Shown piece by piece: positions 1-10,780 of a stretch of DNA of 64,000 nucleotides; positions within the stretch are counted from its first letter, which is position 1; each line of letters starts with the position of its first letter. The position numbers and the translations under genes are program-made. This DNA comes from Lineus longissimus (Eukaryota > Nemertea > Pilidiophora > Heteronemertea > Lineidae): positions 4,280,001 through 4,344,000 of the forward strand of contig NC_088316.1 of the NCBI RefSeq assembly GCF_910592395.1, read 5' to 3'. Under the pieces are notes generated by a model that saw only the letters and a program-made list of their open reading frames with translations, had not been told where the DNA came from and made no database searches.

Positions 1-1046
1 TCCTAAATGACCTTTATGGAATAGAAGACGATGCCCTTAAATGAAAGCTACAAAGGGAAAAGTTGCATTCATTTTCTAGAGATTTGTTCTGAAAGCGAGC
101 TCGTCTGGTGGCAGATTCCTGAGAGGTGTGATCTTTGAAAAAATACCAAAACATCTTTGATATGACATTTATTTCCCCGACAACAACACAGTAAGGGAAT
201 TTGTTCAGAGCAATGGTATGGTGTTCGTATGTTAAACTTAGGTACATCTCCCCTTATGAAACTATGGGGGAGGCCTTTTCATAGCCGCTCCTGTCAGGGA
301 TCAGGTGGATGGCAGACATGATTGGCTGTACCATTTGGTGCTGAAGATGGTTCAGAATGCCAGGAAGAAACCTGGTATCAGTCGTGCTCTGATGTGAAAA
401 CTAATTCCGCAGGGTGGTGACCTTTTCTAAGTGGCTCCAGAGGAATCCACTGAGACTATTTATGTCTGGAGCAAACGTATGGTCTGCACTTACATAAAAT
501 CATACAATAATTTGAGAACTAGAGATTTGTAAGTCGAATAAGCGACATCTGACCAAGGCACCACCAAGCAAAGGTATGAAGAGTGAGCAGACGTTCATAC
601 GACAACACGACGCAGGTTCCAAGCCAGTAAACTATTGATCGTCACCCACAACCACTTCACACAGGTTCCTAAGATACCATATTTTAAACGAATGCTCCAA
701 CTCGAGCGTTGTGAAGTGTTGTTCATTGCACTCGACAATGTGCGCTGTACATTTCACATTTACGACGAAACGACAAAAGAAGGACAGGAAATAGAAATTG
801 CCTCGGGGACGACTACGAAGTATTGTTGCCTTGGCAATGTTTTTGTCGAAATCCTATGAATTCCTGAATTCTATTTCATGCCAAGTTTTACTTTAGTAAT
901 TGAATCAACAACAGAAAAAGCACACAATTTGGACATGGAATTATGGCTTATCTAGGTCAGAGACTACGGGTATACACACCTTTCACTTTCACAACGTCAG
1001 CTGAGTTTCGGGGAGCTGACCTTCAGGGTGCATCACTGGGGGAGTA
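1..1046. other. Unassigned flank, mostly featureless
   Basis: No exon or repeat is recognisable in most of this kilobase. The one exception is a coding-looking stretch at 666-859, listed separately. Base composition is ordinary AT-rich intronic or intergenic DNA. Confidence 0.4.
666..859 (+). CDS. Possible 3'-terminal exon, unknown protein
   Basis: An open stretch of about 64 codons ends in TGA at 857-859. It follows a plausible 3' splice site: a C/T/A-rich tract ending in ACACAG at 660-665. The peptide has a natural-looking mix of charged and hydrophobic residues, including the segment LERCEVLFIALDN and the C-terminus GNVFVEIL. I do not recognise a family. No AATAAA signal is evident immediately downstream, and the open frame could be chance or a decayed transposon fragment. 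If real, it is the last exon of a plus-strand gene, opposite to the main gene of the window. Confidence 0.18.
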
Positions 1047-1225
1047 AGGTGGCACATGCAGTGGTTAGAGTGGCAGATTCCTTACTGAGTGATCATGGGT
1101 TTGAAACCCTTTCAAGGCACCAAGTTCTTTCTTGTTGAAGTTCAAAGGTCAAGTGAGCACTAATATTAGCTGCTCCCGATCAGCATCCTACGGAAGATTC
1201 TGGGATGACAAAGCGATTTGAGCAA
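1047..1225 (+). mobile_element. tRNA-derived SINE
   Basis: The first 75 bases resemble a tRNA. There is a degenerate A box (CAGTGGTTAGAGTGG) and a B-box-like GGGTTTGAAACCC. The ends GGTGGC and GGCACC can pair as an acceptor stem. A non-tRNA body follows, ending near a T-rich run at 1233. The last ~60 bases (ending GCAAGGACCT) resemble 23767-23822, suggesting a second, 5'-truncated copy there. These are the hallmarks of a Pol III-driven SINE; the intact-tRNA alternative is unlikely because the arms are degenerate. Confidence 0.5.
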
Positions 1226-3230
1226 GGACCTAACTTTTTTTAAACTTAAACATTTTTTGTCCAGATTCCTCAGCCTGATCTTTTAATTCGTTATCAATGT
1301 GATGCATCGTAATCACAATTGTCCTTAAAGATAGTATGGTAGGGGCGAGACATCTTTTACATATCTCATAAAATTGAAAACAGACTATCTCACCTTACCA
1401 GATACCGAGTTCAACATGAAAACATTGTTCAGGGAGAAAAGCCTGTTGTTGTTCATGTCAAGCAGGAGAAAAATAGGACAAGGACGCCAGTCGGCATAGT
1501 AACAAAACAGGAACCTATTTGCACCTGAGAACGGATTGTAAGAAACACTGGAAATCTGCCACTGCATATTAGCAAGAGTTGATGAAGACTAAGAATCTGG
1601 AACTTCAGAGAGGCCAAAAGCTTTTCCTCTTAAAATGAGGCAGTACCTAAACTTAAGGCTGTTCATTTTGATACTTTAATTGAAAGATAGAATCAAGATG
1701 AGCAAAGTTATAGCTCATTTAGTTTTAACTAAGAACTCTCAAAGATAACATAAAGAGATATGGATCATTTCGTCACTGGGCAATATCCTACACAGTGCTA
1801 GGGTATGATAGTGGGTTCTGGCTCATCTTGGACATGTTGATAGGGTTTTAGGCCTTCGTTACAATCCCATTTCATTTTTTACTACAAACTACAAACTGGA
1901 GACAGATGATTCACAGATGGACTGGACATCCGGAACATTTCAAAGGACCCTAATCCAACACAACCTTTTTTCAAGACAAACACTAGAAAAAGCCACTTCA
2001 TAGAATGGCGCAAATGCGATCATCCCATCTAAATGAATCATCTCCCCAACCTAATCAGGCTAATTCCAAAGGGGTATCTACACAAGTAATATTACACTAA
2101 TACTTTTGAGTCCTTATGGCAGACTTGCGTCCACGAGTACAGGGTTTTTTCCCAATGCCGACTAGATGGTAATTTGATAAAAGAATAAGACAACTAAGGT
2201 CTAAACTTGGTGACTCAGATGAATACACAATATCTTGTTTCAAAGGGGAAAAAGTCAGTTTTAACCCTGTGATGGATTTTTCCGTGGTCCAATGGGCATA
2301 CAAGTGCATCGCCCGCGCATTTCACTGATTGGATCCAGCCAACCCTCTGCCAATCAGTAGATTTAGGGGCACAGAGCTTGTACCCATATTCCAGAATCAT
2401 ACTCCTTCCCCATCTCAGAGATTGCACACTAAAAGACTGTGCCCCTATCTTGGAAACTGTATAAGTGATGGTCCTGCTTGAAGCCATTTTTAAATGAACA
2501 ACTACCACATTACACTGCTTGCTTGTTCCTTTAACACTATGAAGCCAAAGTTACATTCTTGGCAATCTTTTGCATTTTCACTGCGATTTTACAACTGAGT
2601 TTTGAATTCAATATGACCCCCTCCTCCCCTGAGGAAATTGTGCAATCCCCTTTTGAGGGTATCTGACTTGGGTGGAGGGGGGAGGAAGGGGCAGAGATAG
2701 GAATAGTTCATGAATTAGCCTGCTGCCAGCTTCCACAGCACATTAATGCAGAATCCTCAATAGATCATAACAAAGAAAACACAATGCCGAAGGTCTGAAG
2801 CAACATCATAATAAATACATAACCACAAATTCATCCATTTCTGATAGTACAAAATATAAACCTATTACCTATGCGAGTTTTATATGTACTACATGTATTT
2901 TTCATAAAAAATCCACAAAATCCCCACATATTTTTGATCCATTATTCCTTTAATGCAGCATACCCACAATAAAAGTCTTTGAAACTCAGATTTATACTGT
3001 TATATGCAGATAGGATGAACCGCCTAAAGCATTCCATTACTATTTCAAAGAACCTGCAGCATATCGCATTGCACTACCATTGTATTCAAACTTTTGAGTA
3101 AACCCACCAACCCACCAACCAAGTTGCTGAGGATTGTATAGGAATTTTGTTGATTTTTTAAAAGGTGTCTTGGTAATGGATTCAAATATGATTACGTGGC
3201 TTTCAGACTTGACTATTAAATTGCCCATGC
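1226..3230. other. Non-coding stretch, no recognisable gene
   Basis: Short chance ORFs only. A purine/pyrimidine-biased patch at about 2620-2695 (runs of C/T then G-rich) is the only compositional oddity. One possible splice donor (minus strand, near 1396) lacks a convincing exon. Confidence 0.4.
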
Positions 3231-3551
3231 TTAAGAACGCTTTGAAAATTTCATTGATAATTCAAATTTAAGTTCGATATCGCCAAGTGCAACTGTGAAT
3301 TAAGTGCTTTTTAATGCACCTTGAAAAGTCTATATTGTTCTACATTGAATTTGTACTTGAATTTGAAAATTTGCAATTCCGTAAATATGAACTGATTGAT
3401 ATCAATTTCAACATTGCCATTGTGTAGACAGGTATACATCTGCTATTTATACCAAGTTAAAGCAAATTCGTACATATAATAACTGCACTAAGGCATTGTG
3501 TATAACTGCATTTCTATTTTCCTGGACGACCAGTAACGGCATACCCTTTAA
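3231..3551 (-). mobile_element. MITE family A, copy 1
   Basis: About 320 bp flanked by TTAA at both ends (3231-3234 and 3548-3551). Read on the minus strand it begins TTAAAGGGTATGCCGTTACT and carries the family core TTGGTAT...TCTACACAATGGCAATGTTGAAA. The same core occurs six more times in this window. No coding capacity. TTAA flanks suggest mobilisation by a TTAA-specific (piggyBac-like) transposase, though the terminal bases are not the usual CCCT. Confidence 0.6.
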
Positions 3552-4089
3552 GGCGTACAACGTCGAGGACTTGAGTTATCATTCTCAAGAAATAACGATA
3601 TCCTAAATCTTTTAAAAGTCAACAAGAGGCCATGCAACAAGAACTAAAAAATTTAGGAATTCTAGAGAAAAATATCCCAACGAATAATTGACAGAAGATG
3701 AACAAATTTACTAAACCTTCAACAATCAAGAACCAATTTTCAGAAACAATTAAAATTTCAACAACAAAATGTCCTAATTACCATGCCGATGGAAACGGAG
3801 ATGAAATCTCAAGACTAATCGAGTCAGAACATGTTGAGCTATTAAGAGATGATTGGAAGAAATTGACAGACTCTTGAACTCACGATCAGATTTGGCGAAA
3901 TACGACCTGAAGACACGAAGTCCCCGGTGTACGTACTTGAAAGTCAATATGGGCAATAATTGAATATTATGGAAAATCAAACTTGGCGATGATCAGATCA
4001 ACATGGTCCTCTTCAATGAAGGAGATAGAAATATTGTAAGCGTTTTTTTTCTTCTCGAAGTCGCCCTTGTCGGGTTTCGTTTCAATTAT

Positions 4090-4480
4090 CGCAAAGCTGA
4101 TAGCCTGCAGCAGAATTTTTTCTTGTTGAAAAACTGCAACTGCTTTAGACTGAAGTGGGAATCACAGAGTCGGATGTCAATCTGCACAGGAAAAACAACT
4201 ACCTTAAGGGCTCACTCTAGACATATGAGACCTTAAGGCTGATTTTTATTTCAAAAGATAAGGTAAAGAATTGGAAATATCTGAAACAAGGACGAAAGTG
4301 AACTGATAGCCTGCAGCAGAATTTGATTCTGGTCGAAAGACCCAACTGCTTTGGGCTGAAGTAGGAATTGAAGAGTCGGATGTCCATCTGCACACCTTAA
4401 GTTCTCACTGTAGATATCATGAATATAAGTTGTTAAGGCTGATTTTAATTTGGATGATTTCCTCTCAAAGCTCATGAATT
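4090..4480. repeat. Diverged tandem duplication, ~205-bp unit
   Basis: The block starting GATAGCCTGCAGCAGAATTT at about 4099 recurs at about 4303. Both copies share the internal GAGTCGGATGTC segment, the CACCTTAAG/ACCTTAAGG segment, and a TTAAGGCTGATTTT end. The copies differ by substitutions and small indels. Short ORFs across it are not conserved between copies, so it is non-coding. Confidence 0.6.
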
Positions 4481-4889
4481 CTACTGGACATGCTGGATGC
4501 ATCAACGTCATCCTTTACCCCAAACATCCATGGCCGATACCAACGAACTGAGCATTTTTCTACAGATTGTTCTTTTTATGGGAAATTCTAGTCATGCATA
4601 GGGTGTTAGTAACATTTATTGGAAAGTCAGTTGACATACTCCAAGCATAATGAAATATTCTTTAGATTCATACTCAATTACACCATTGCATGACAGGGAG
4701 GTATGGATACATCTTGAGGCAATTGCATTCTGTTGCATGCTCCTAAGGGACTGCACTGAGGGAGTTAGCGGTGTGCTGCCCTGCAGAATCTGGGAGGAAT
4801 TTGGGCTTGCTGTATGAGGCAAAATGAAACATTCCTTAGACTGGTACTTAATTGCTCTATTTCATGTCAAGAAGATGGCTGTCCTGTAG

Positions 4890-6725
4890 CAGGTTCGTGA
4901 GGGAGATTGTGCTATGCTGTCCAGTTTTCAGAGAATGTTGCATGTTCCTAAGGAAGAAAGTGTTATGCTGTCCAGTTTTCAGAGACTGTTGTATGTTCCT
5001 AAGGAAGAAAGTGTTATGCTGTCCAGTTTTCAGAGACTGTTGTATGTTCCTAAGGGAGAAAATGTTATGCTGTCCAGTTTTCAGAGACTGTTGCATGTTC
5101 CTAAGGGAGAAAGTGTTATGCTGTCCAGTTTTCAGAGACTGTTGCATGTTCCTAAGGGAGAAAGTGTTATGCTGTCCAGTTTTCAGAGACTGTTGTATGT
5201 TCCTAAGGGAGAAAATGTTATGCTGTCCAGTTTTCAGAGACTGTTGTATGTTCCTAAGGGAGAAAGTGTTATGCTGTCCTGTTTTCAGAGACTGTTGCAT
5301 GTTCCTAAGGGAGAAAGTGTTATGCTGTCCAGTTTTCAGAGACTGTTGCATGTTCCTAAGGGAGAAAGTGTTATGCTGTCCAGTTTTCAGAGACTGTTGT
5401 ATGTTCCTAAGGGAGAAAGTGTTATGCTGTCCAGTTTTCAGAGACAGTTGCATGTTCCTAAGGGAGAAAGTGTTATACTGTCCAGTTTTCAGAGACTGTT
5501 GTATGTTCCTAAGGAAGAAAGTGTTATGCTGTCCTGTTTTCAGAGACTGTTGTATGTTCCTAAGGGAGAAAGTGTTATGCTGTCCTGTTTTCAGAGACTG
5601 TTGCATGTTCCTAAGGGAGAAAGTGTTATGCTGTCCAGTTTTCAGAGACTGTTGCATGTTCCTAAGGGAGAAAGTGTTATGCTGTCCAGTTTTCAGAGAC
5701 AGTTGCATGTTCCTAAGGGAGAAAGTGTTATGCTGTCCTGTTTTCAGAGACTGTTGTATGTTCCTAAGGGAGAAAGTGTTATGCTGTCCTGTTTTCAGAG
5801 ACTGTTGTATGTTCCTAAGGGAGAAAGTGTTATGCTGTCCTGTTTTCAGAGACTGTTGCATGTTCCTAAGGGAGAAAGTGTTATGCTGTCCAGTTTTCAG
5901 AGACTGTTGCATGTTCCTAAGGGAGAAAGTGTTATGCTGTCCAGTTTTCAGAGACTGTTGTATGTTCCTAAGGGAGAAAGTGTTATGCTGTCCAGTTTTC
6001 AGAGACAGTTGCATGTTCCTAAGGGAGAAAGTGTTATGCTGTCCTGTTTTCAGAGACTGTTGTATGTTCCTAAGGGAGAAAGTGTTATGCTGTCCAGTTT
6101 TCAGAGACAGTTGCATGTTCCTAAGGGAGAAAGTGTTATGCTGTCCTGTTTTCAGAGACTGTTGTATGTTCCTAAGGGAGAAAGTGTTATGCTGTCCTGT
6201 TTTCAGAGACTGTTGCATGTTCCTAAGGGAGAAAGTGTTATGCTGTCCAGTTTTCAGAGACTGTTGCATGTTCCTAAGGGAGAAAGTGTTATGCTGTCCA
6301 GTTTTCAGAGACTGTTGTATGTTCCTAAGGGAGAAAGTGTTATGCTGTCCAGTTTTCAGAGACAGTTGCATGTTCCTAAGGGAGAAAGTGTTATACTGTC
6401 CAGTTTTCAGAGACTGTTGTATGTTCCTAAGGGAGAAAGTGTTATGCTGTCCAGTTTTCAGAGACTGTTGCATGTTCCTAAGGGAGAAAGTGTTATGCTG
6501 TCCAGTTTTCAGAGACTGTTGCATGTTCCTAAGGGAGAAAGTGCTATGCCGTCCTGTTTTAAGAGACTGTTGCAGATTCCTAAGAGAGATTGTGCAACAC
6601 TGCCCTATTTTCAGAGGCTGTTGTATGTTCCCAAGGAAGATTGTCCTACTCCTATGCTGTCCTGTTTTTAGAGACAGTTTCATGTTCCGATGGGATACTG
6701 TGTGACGCTGTTCTGTTTTCAGAGC
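4890..6725. repeat. 51-bp minisatellite, ~34 units, open in several frames
   Basis: A 51-bp unit (ATGCTGTCCAGTTTTCAGAG ... AGTGTT) is repeated from about 4914 to 6653, 34 units plus one 6-bp insertion, with degenerate copies at both edges. The period is 17 codons with no stop, so three frames stay open. The longest plus frame runs from an ATG at 4864 to 6705 and encodes Cys-rich 17-residue repeats (CCPVFRDCCMFLREKVL). In that frame the two commonest variants (CCA/CCT and TGC/TGT) are synonymous, and every length change is a multiple of three. A blocky 5-6-unit order recurs, indicating higher-order duplication. I see no promoter, splice context or known domain, so I treat it as a minisatellite that could be exonic. 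Confidence 0.9.
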
Positions 6726-7309
6726 TGCGTAGAGAAGAAGGGAATGATGTGATGGGCATAGACCACCTTGGCAGCTTGGCTATTTAATTGCCTCTCATGT
6801 GTGTTGCCAAATTTGCAAGAGTCGAGACCGCCACATCTTGGACTGAGATTACCTAAGTGACAAATCAATATTGCATTTCTGGAAGTGCGACTGTAGCATT
6901 CCCCAAAGAGATTATGGGCTTTGCTGTCCATTTTTAAAGTTCTTTTGAGTGGGTGTACATCACACGAATCAACCCCTTCAAGGACCAGTCACATTTCTGA
7001 GTCACCTTTGAATTTTTTCACAGAAATCTTTTGGGACCTGCTGCCCCTCTTTCAGCGTTTGAGTGGGAGGAGAGAGACCTCTCTGCGAATTTTTGCAGAT
7101 TGGAATAGAATACCTGGTTTAACTTCAACAAACATCCCAATCTACCACCTGCTAACCCAAAAAGTTGAAAAGATGTGTTCCATCTTTTTGGAGCGGCATG
7201 TCTCAGTGAGCAGCGCAGAGAGAAAAAGCTTTGCTGATCTTTGTCCAGGCATCTCATAGAACATTGATGTCTCTGAAGCAAATGTCAAAGGTATCGTGTT
7301 GAACATTGA
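6726..7309. other. Spacer between two arrays
   Basis: Contains further decayed pieces of the 51-bp unit (about 6885-6935) and otherwise unique sequence. No gene is recognised. Confidence 0.4.
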
Positions 7310-7960
7310 CAACTCAGAAGCAATGGGGTAACCAATATCAAAAGCTATCGACAAATGTGGAACAATTCTGGAAGCATTGCGGTTACCAATATCAAACACT
7401 TTCCAACAAATTTGGAACCATTTGGAAAGGTAGTCTGTTGAGCGCTGAAGTCTGGAAGTATTGTGGCTGCCTTTTGGAACCATTTGGAAAGGTAGTCTGT
7501 TGAGTGCTGAAGTCTGGAAGTATTGTGGCTGCCAATATCAAAGGCTATCAAACAAATGTGGAACCTTTTCGAAAGGTAGTCAGTTGAGCACTGAAGTCCT
7601 AAAGTATGGGGTCACCAACATCAAACGCTCTCCAACAAATTTGGAACCATTTGGAAAGGTAGTCTGTTGAGTGCTGAAGTCTAAAAGTATGTGGCTGCCA
7701 GTATCAAAGACTATCAAACAAATGTGGAACCTTTTCGAAAGGTAGAGGGTTGAGCACTGAAGTCCTGAAGTATTGGGGTCACCAATATCAAACGCTCTCC
7801 AACAAATTTGGAACCATTTGGAAAGGTAGTCTGTTGAGTGCTGAAGTCTGGAAGTATGTGGCTGCCAATATCAAAGACTATCAAACAAATGTGGAACCTT
7901 TTCGAAAGGTAGTCAGTTGAGAACTGAAGTCTGGGAGAATTTGGATTCCTCATATCAAGG
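7310..7960. repeat. 83/84-bp tandem array organised as 167-bp dimers
   Basis: Monomers carry GGTAGTCTGTTGAG (type A) or GGTAGTCAGTTGAG (type B), and types A and B alternate. The A-type anchor falls at 7494, 7661 and 7828, exactly 167 bp apart, with the B type at 7578 midway. An irregular 62-bp step precedes them (7432 to 7494), reflecting a truncated monomer. ORFs in this region are broken and inconsistent, so it is non-coding. Confidence 0.8.
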
Positions 7961-9054
7961 AGTAGACACCAATCAGACAAATGAACTGATGTCCATCCGC
8001 AGGCTTTCATCAAAGTAGCATGGTGTAGTAACAAATCCGCCCTTGAGAAACTACCCCTGATCATAATGGAGCAGCCTCATCCTTGAGAAACAAAAGAAAA
8101 CAGACTTACCACTTGTATACTCAGTGTGATTGTCGTAGAATCTATCACCGTAGCCAACCATTCTTGTCTCGACGTGCACAGCAGCAGTCTCTAGCACACC
8201 TTTCACGCAGACAAGTCAAACGGTGGTACATATCTCTGCATATCGATCACTACACAGGAAGATCAATAGCATATCCTATTTTCCAATAACTCTGCTGCAA
8301 CTCACTACCATCATAATCACCTAGGTTTTGTTCAAATGAGGCCACAGTTTTTTATTTTTTTGGATTATGGAAGAGGGTTTCAATAGTGATGATGGTGAAC
8401 CCTATTTGTTCAATTTTGACACCAAATAAACAGGCTCGAGTGACATGAAAACTTAGCATTTTATTGTTTTCATCCAAATTAAGGAGGCATGGTTCATGCC
8501 AACGATGCCAAAGTTTTTTTCCATTTTTTTAAATCATAAGGGAGAAAAGAATTCTGCCTTGTTTAGTACAGCTAAACAAAGAACAGAAAATGTTTGGCCT
8601 GACAGTTAGCAACAGAATATTTCATATAGAATTACCTCTCAACTAAACGATTATGTTATAAATGCGTTATACTGCCTACACAATTACCGAGTTTCACTTT
8701 TAACACAAGTCGAAGTCATTAAACAAACCCAATATTAATGTGATAAATCTAAAATGCTAACCACCAGTTACATTATCTTGTCTTGTGTTCCTCCGCTATC
8801 ATTGAGAGAATTCTACGCCTTTAAAAAGTTGCGCCTTTATTGATTTTAATAGTTTCACCTAACAGGCTTTTTTGGAATGGATTAATAGAAAGTGTTTTGA
8901 AGATGAACAGCCAAGGCAGAGGAATGGTCAATACGAATTTATTCAACTTCACATATCAATTATTATTATCAAATTATTAAAAACATTTTTATAGCATGAT
9001 TGGTGTAAAAGGTTAGACTGCATGGGTCTCAAAGGGTATGGAAGTAAAGTGTAC
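7961..9054. other. Non-coding stretch with one candidate exon
   Basis: Apart from the candidate exon at 8190-8110, this stretch is AT-rich with poly-T and poly-A tracts and no recognised repeat. Confidence 0.35.
8110..8190 (-). CDS. Candidate exon (alternative first or internal), phase 1
   Basis: A strong 5' splice site on the minus strand (AAGTG then GTAAGTCTG, intron from 8109) ends an open stretch. That stretch includes an ATG at 8161 in good context (AAGAATGG). From this ATG it would encode MVGYGDRFYDNHTEYTS and end in phase 1, the phase used by every exon of the minus-strand gene. A weaker AG acceptor at 8192-8191 would make it an 81-nt internal exon, also phase 1 at both ends. It could be an alternative first exon like the one at 46457. 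I recognise no domain, and chance cannot be excluded. Confidence 0.3.
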
Positions 9055-9310
9055 TCTTAAAGCACCCCACAAATGAGCAATTTTTGTCAGTGCGATCTGC
9101 AACAATAATCACTGTGATCAGCAACAAAAAGATTGCTTGTCTGTGGGTAAAACCAGTAATCTCTGGTTTGATATTGATGGAGGCTGCACTGATCACTGAT
9201 TGTTGACACAGGCACCTGCGATGACAACTGCAAACAGGAGATTTTTATTGCACCCCATCATGATCGCAGGTCACAGTGCCAAAAATCGCAAGCTTATGAG
9301 GGGCTTAAAG
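9055..9310. mobile_element. MITE family B, copy 1 (best-preserved)
   Basis: Imperfect terminal inverted repeats of about 40 bp: the left end starts CTTAAAGCACCCCACAAATG, and the right end is its diverged complement finishing GAGGGGCTTAAAG. TTAA lies at both boundaries. The interior contains one copy of the motif (TGATCACTGATT...CAGGCACCTGC) that is amplified into the 36-37 kb array. It has no ORF and is therefore non-autonomous. Confidence 0.65.
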
Positions 9311-9546
9311 GGTATGCCGTATGTAATTACTGGTGGTCTAGTTAAATAGAAATCCACTAATACACAATGCTGTAGTGCAGTTATTGTGAATACAAATTTG
9401 TTTAAACTTGGTATTCATAGTTTTTGTATATCAGTCCACACAACGGCAATGTTGAAATTTATATTTAGTACATATTTCCGCAATGGGACATTTTAAAATT
9501 CAATTTAATACAATTTAAATTTTCTAACGAACGGCGTAGACCTTTA
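9305..9546 (+). mobile_element. MITE family A, copy 2
   Basis: Starts TTAAAGGGTATGCCGT and ends in the near-complement ACGGCGTAGACCTTTAA, so both ends share a TTAA flank and a roughly 16-bp inverted repeat. It abuts family-B copy 1 and uses the same TTAA, implying insertion at the edge of that element or the reverse. Confidence 0.65.
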
Positions 9547-10780
9547 AGCCACAAAAACAAAGACTCACTGCCTTGGAATCCTGACAATATAATTTTTTTT
9601 AGAAATTCAAACACACCAATTTTAAATATATCACCCAGACAGTAAAATGAATAATCAGAATAGGAAATAATTGGCAGTTTTTAGGACATAAAGAATGGTT
9701 CCTGTTTTAACGAGCTGAAAACGGAGAAAAAATCTTGTATTGCACGCAACAGTTTCACACACTAATGATAGAGAAAGTCCACCGATGGATCGCAGCGAGA
9801 CCCATCATTATGTTTCTCTGATTTAGAAATCTATGCCCAGGAGGCAAAATATGATTATCCGATTCAGAAACATCAGAGAAATCGACAACACAAATCGATG
9901 CCTCATCTATGAAGTTATCTGAACTGACGTCAGAAATATTTTCAAAACACGGTGGGATTTTTTTATGGTTTGGGTTTCAATCGAGGAGATTGTTGTTATT
10001 CCTCTAAATATGACACTAGAGGAACGCAAATCATTCATAAAGTTAGAAGACTGCAAAAAGCTGAATAACAAGATTTTTTCTCACTTATGGTTGGTATTTG
10101 AACTGTAACCATAAGTTTATTTTTATGTCAGAACTGAAAGTCAAAGTTCATATTTTTCTAAATTTTGCATACTTGGTCAGAACAATCGGAAGTCATGGAA
10201 ATTTTAATGCCAGCAATTAGCAAGCTTATCACTCTGTTCTACGTGTCAGATCTACCGGTATTTTACTGGGATTTTTGCACGGACACCAATTTTGTGGTTT
10301 CAAATTTTTTAAAGTCATATTTTCACACTTTTATTGACTTGAATGAATTTTAAGGCTTTGAACACTTCACAGTCATGAGTCTTAACACTTATAACACTAT
10401 GCTACAACAAATATGGTCTGAATACCACAAAAGTGCTTTCTTAATCTAATTTCTTGTATTATTTGTGAAACACTAAGTTTATTAGGGAGCTTGGACAGGG
10501 ATCAGGAATTATGCCTAATTAAATCCTGTTTTTTTGTAGAAGAAAAAAGAGAAATCCAGAAGCCTTTCCTCTGCATAAAAGAGCCCTGGGAGATCAAAGC
10601 ATGAAGATAATAGGACTAAACAATAGTCACATCACAAACCCATCAACTTGGACAGCTAAAGTATCAAAAACAATCACACAATATTCAGATATTGAGAGCA
10701 GGGATCAAATTTCTTCAACAGACGTCAAAGCAAGGAAAGCCCTGCATCAAAGGGAACCCCACTACCCTGGAGGCAATTGA
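9547..10780. other. Non-coding stretch, no recognisable gene
   Basis: AT-rich, with scattered poly-T tracts. No repeats or exon signals are convincing. Confidence 0.4.

Noticed and set aside
1047-1121. Functional tRNA gene
   Set aside because: The A and B boxes are degenerate, no clean cloverleaf forms, and the sequence continues into a SINE body with a related copy elsewhere.
1385-1567. Minus-strand exon ending at GTAAGG
   Set aside because: A short exon in the needed phase contains a stop; the longer open frame has no acceptor or recognisable homology.
4857-6683. Long minus-strand and second plus-strand ORFs across the 51-bp array
   Set aside because: They are automatic results of a stop-free period divisible by three. 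The common variants are mostly amino-acid changing in these frames.
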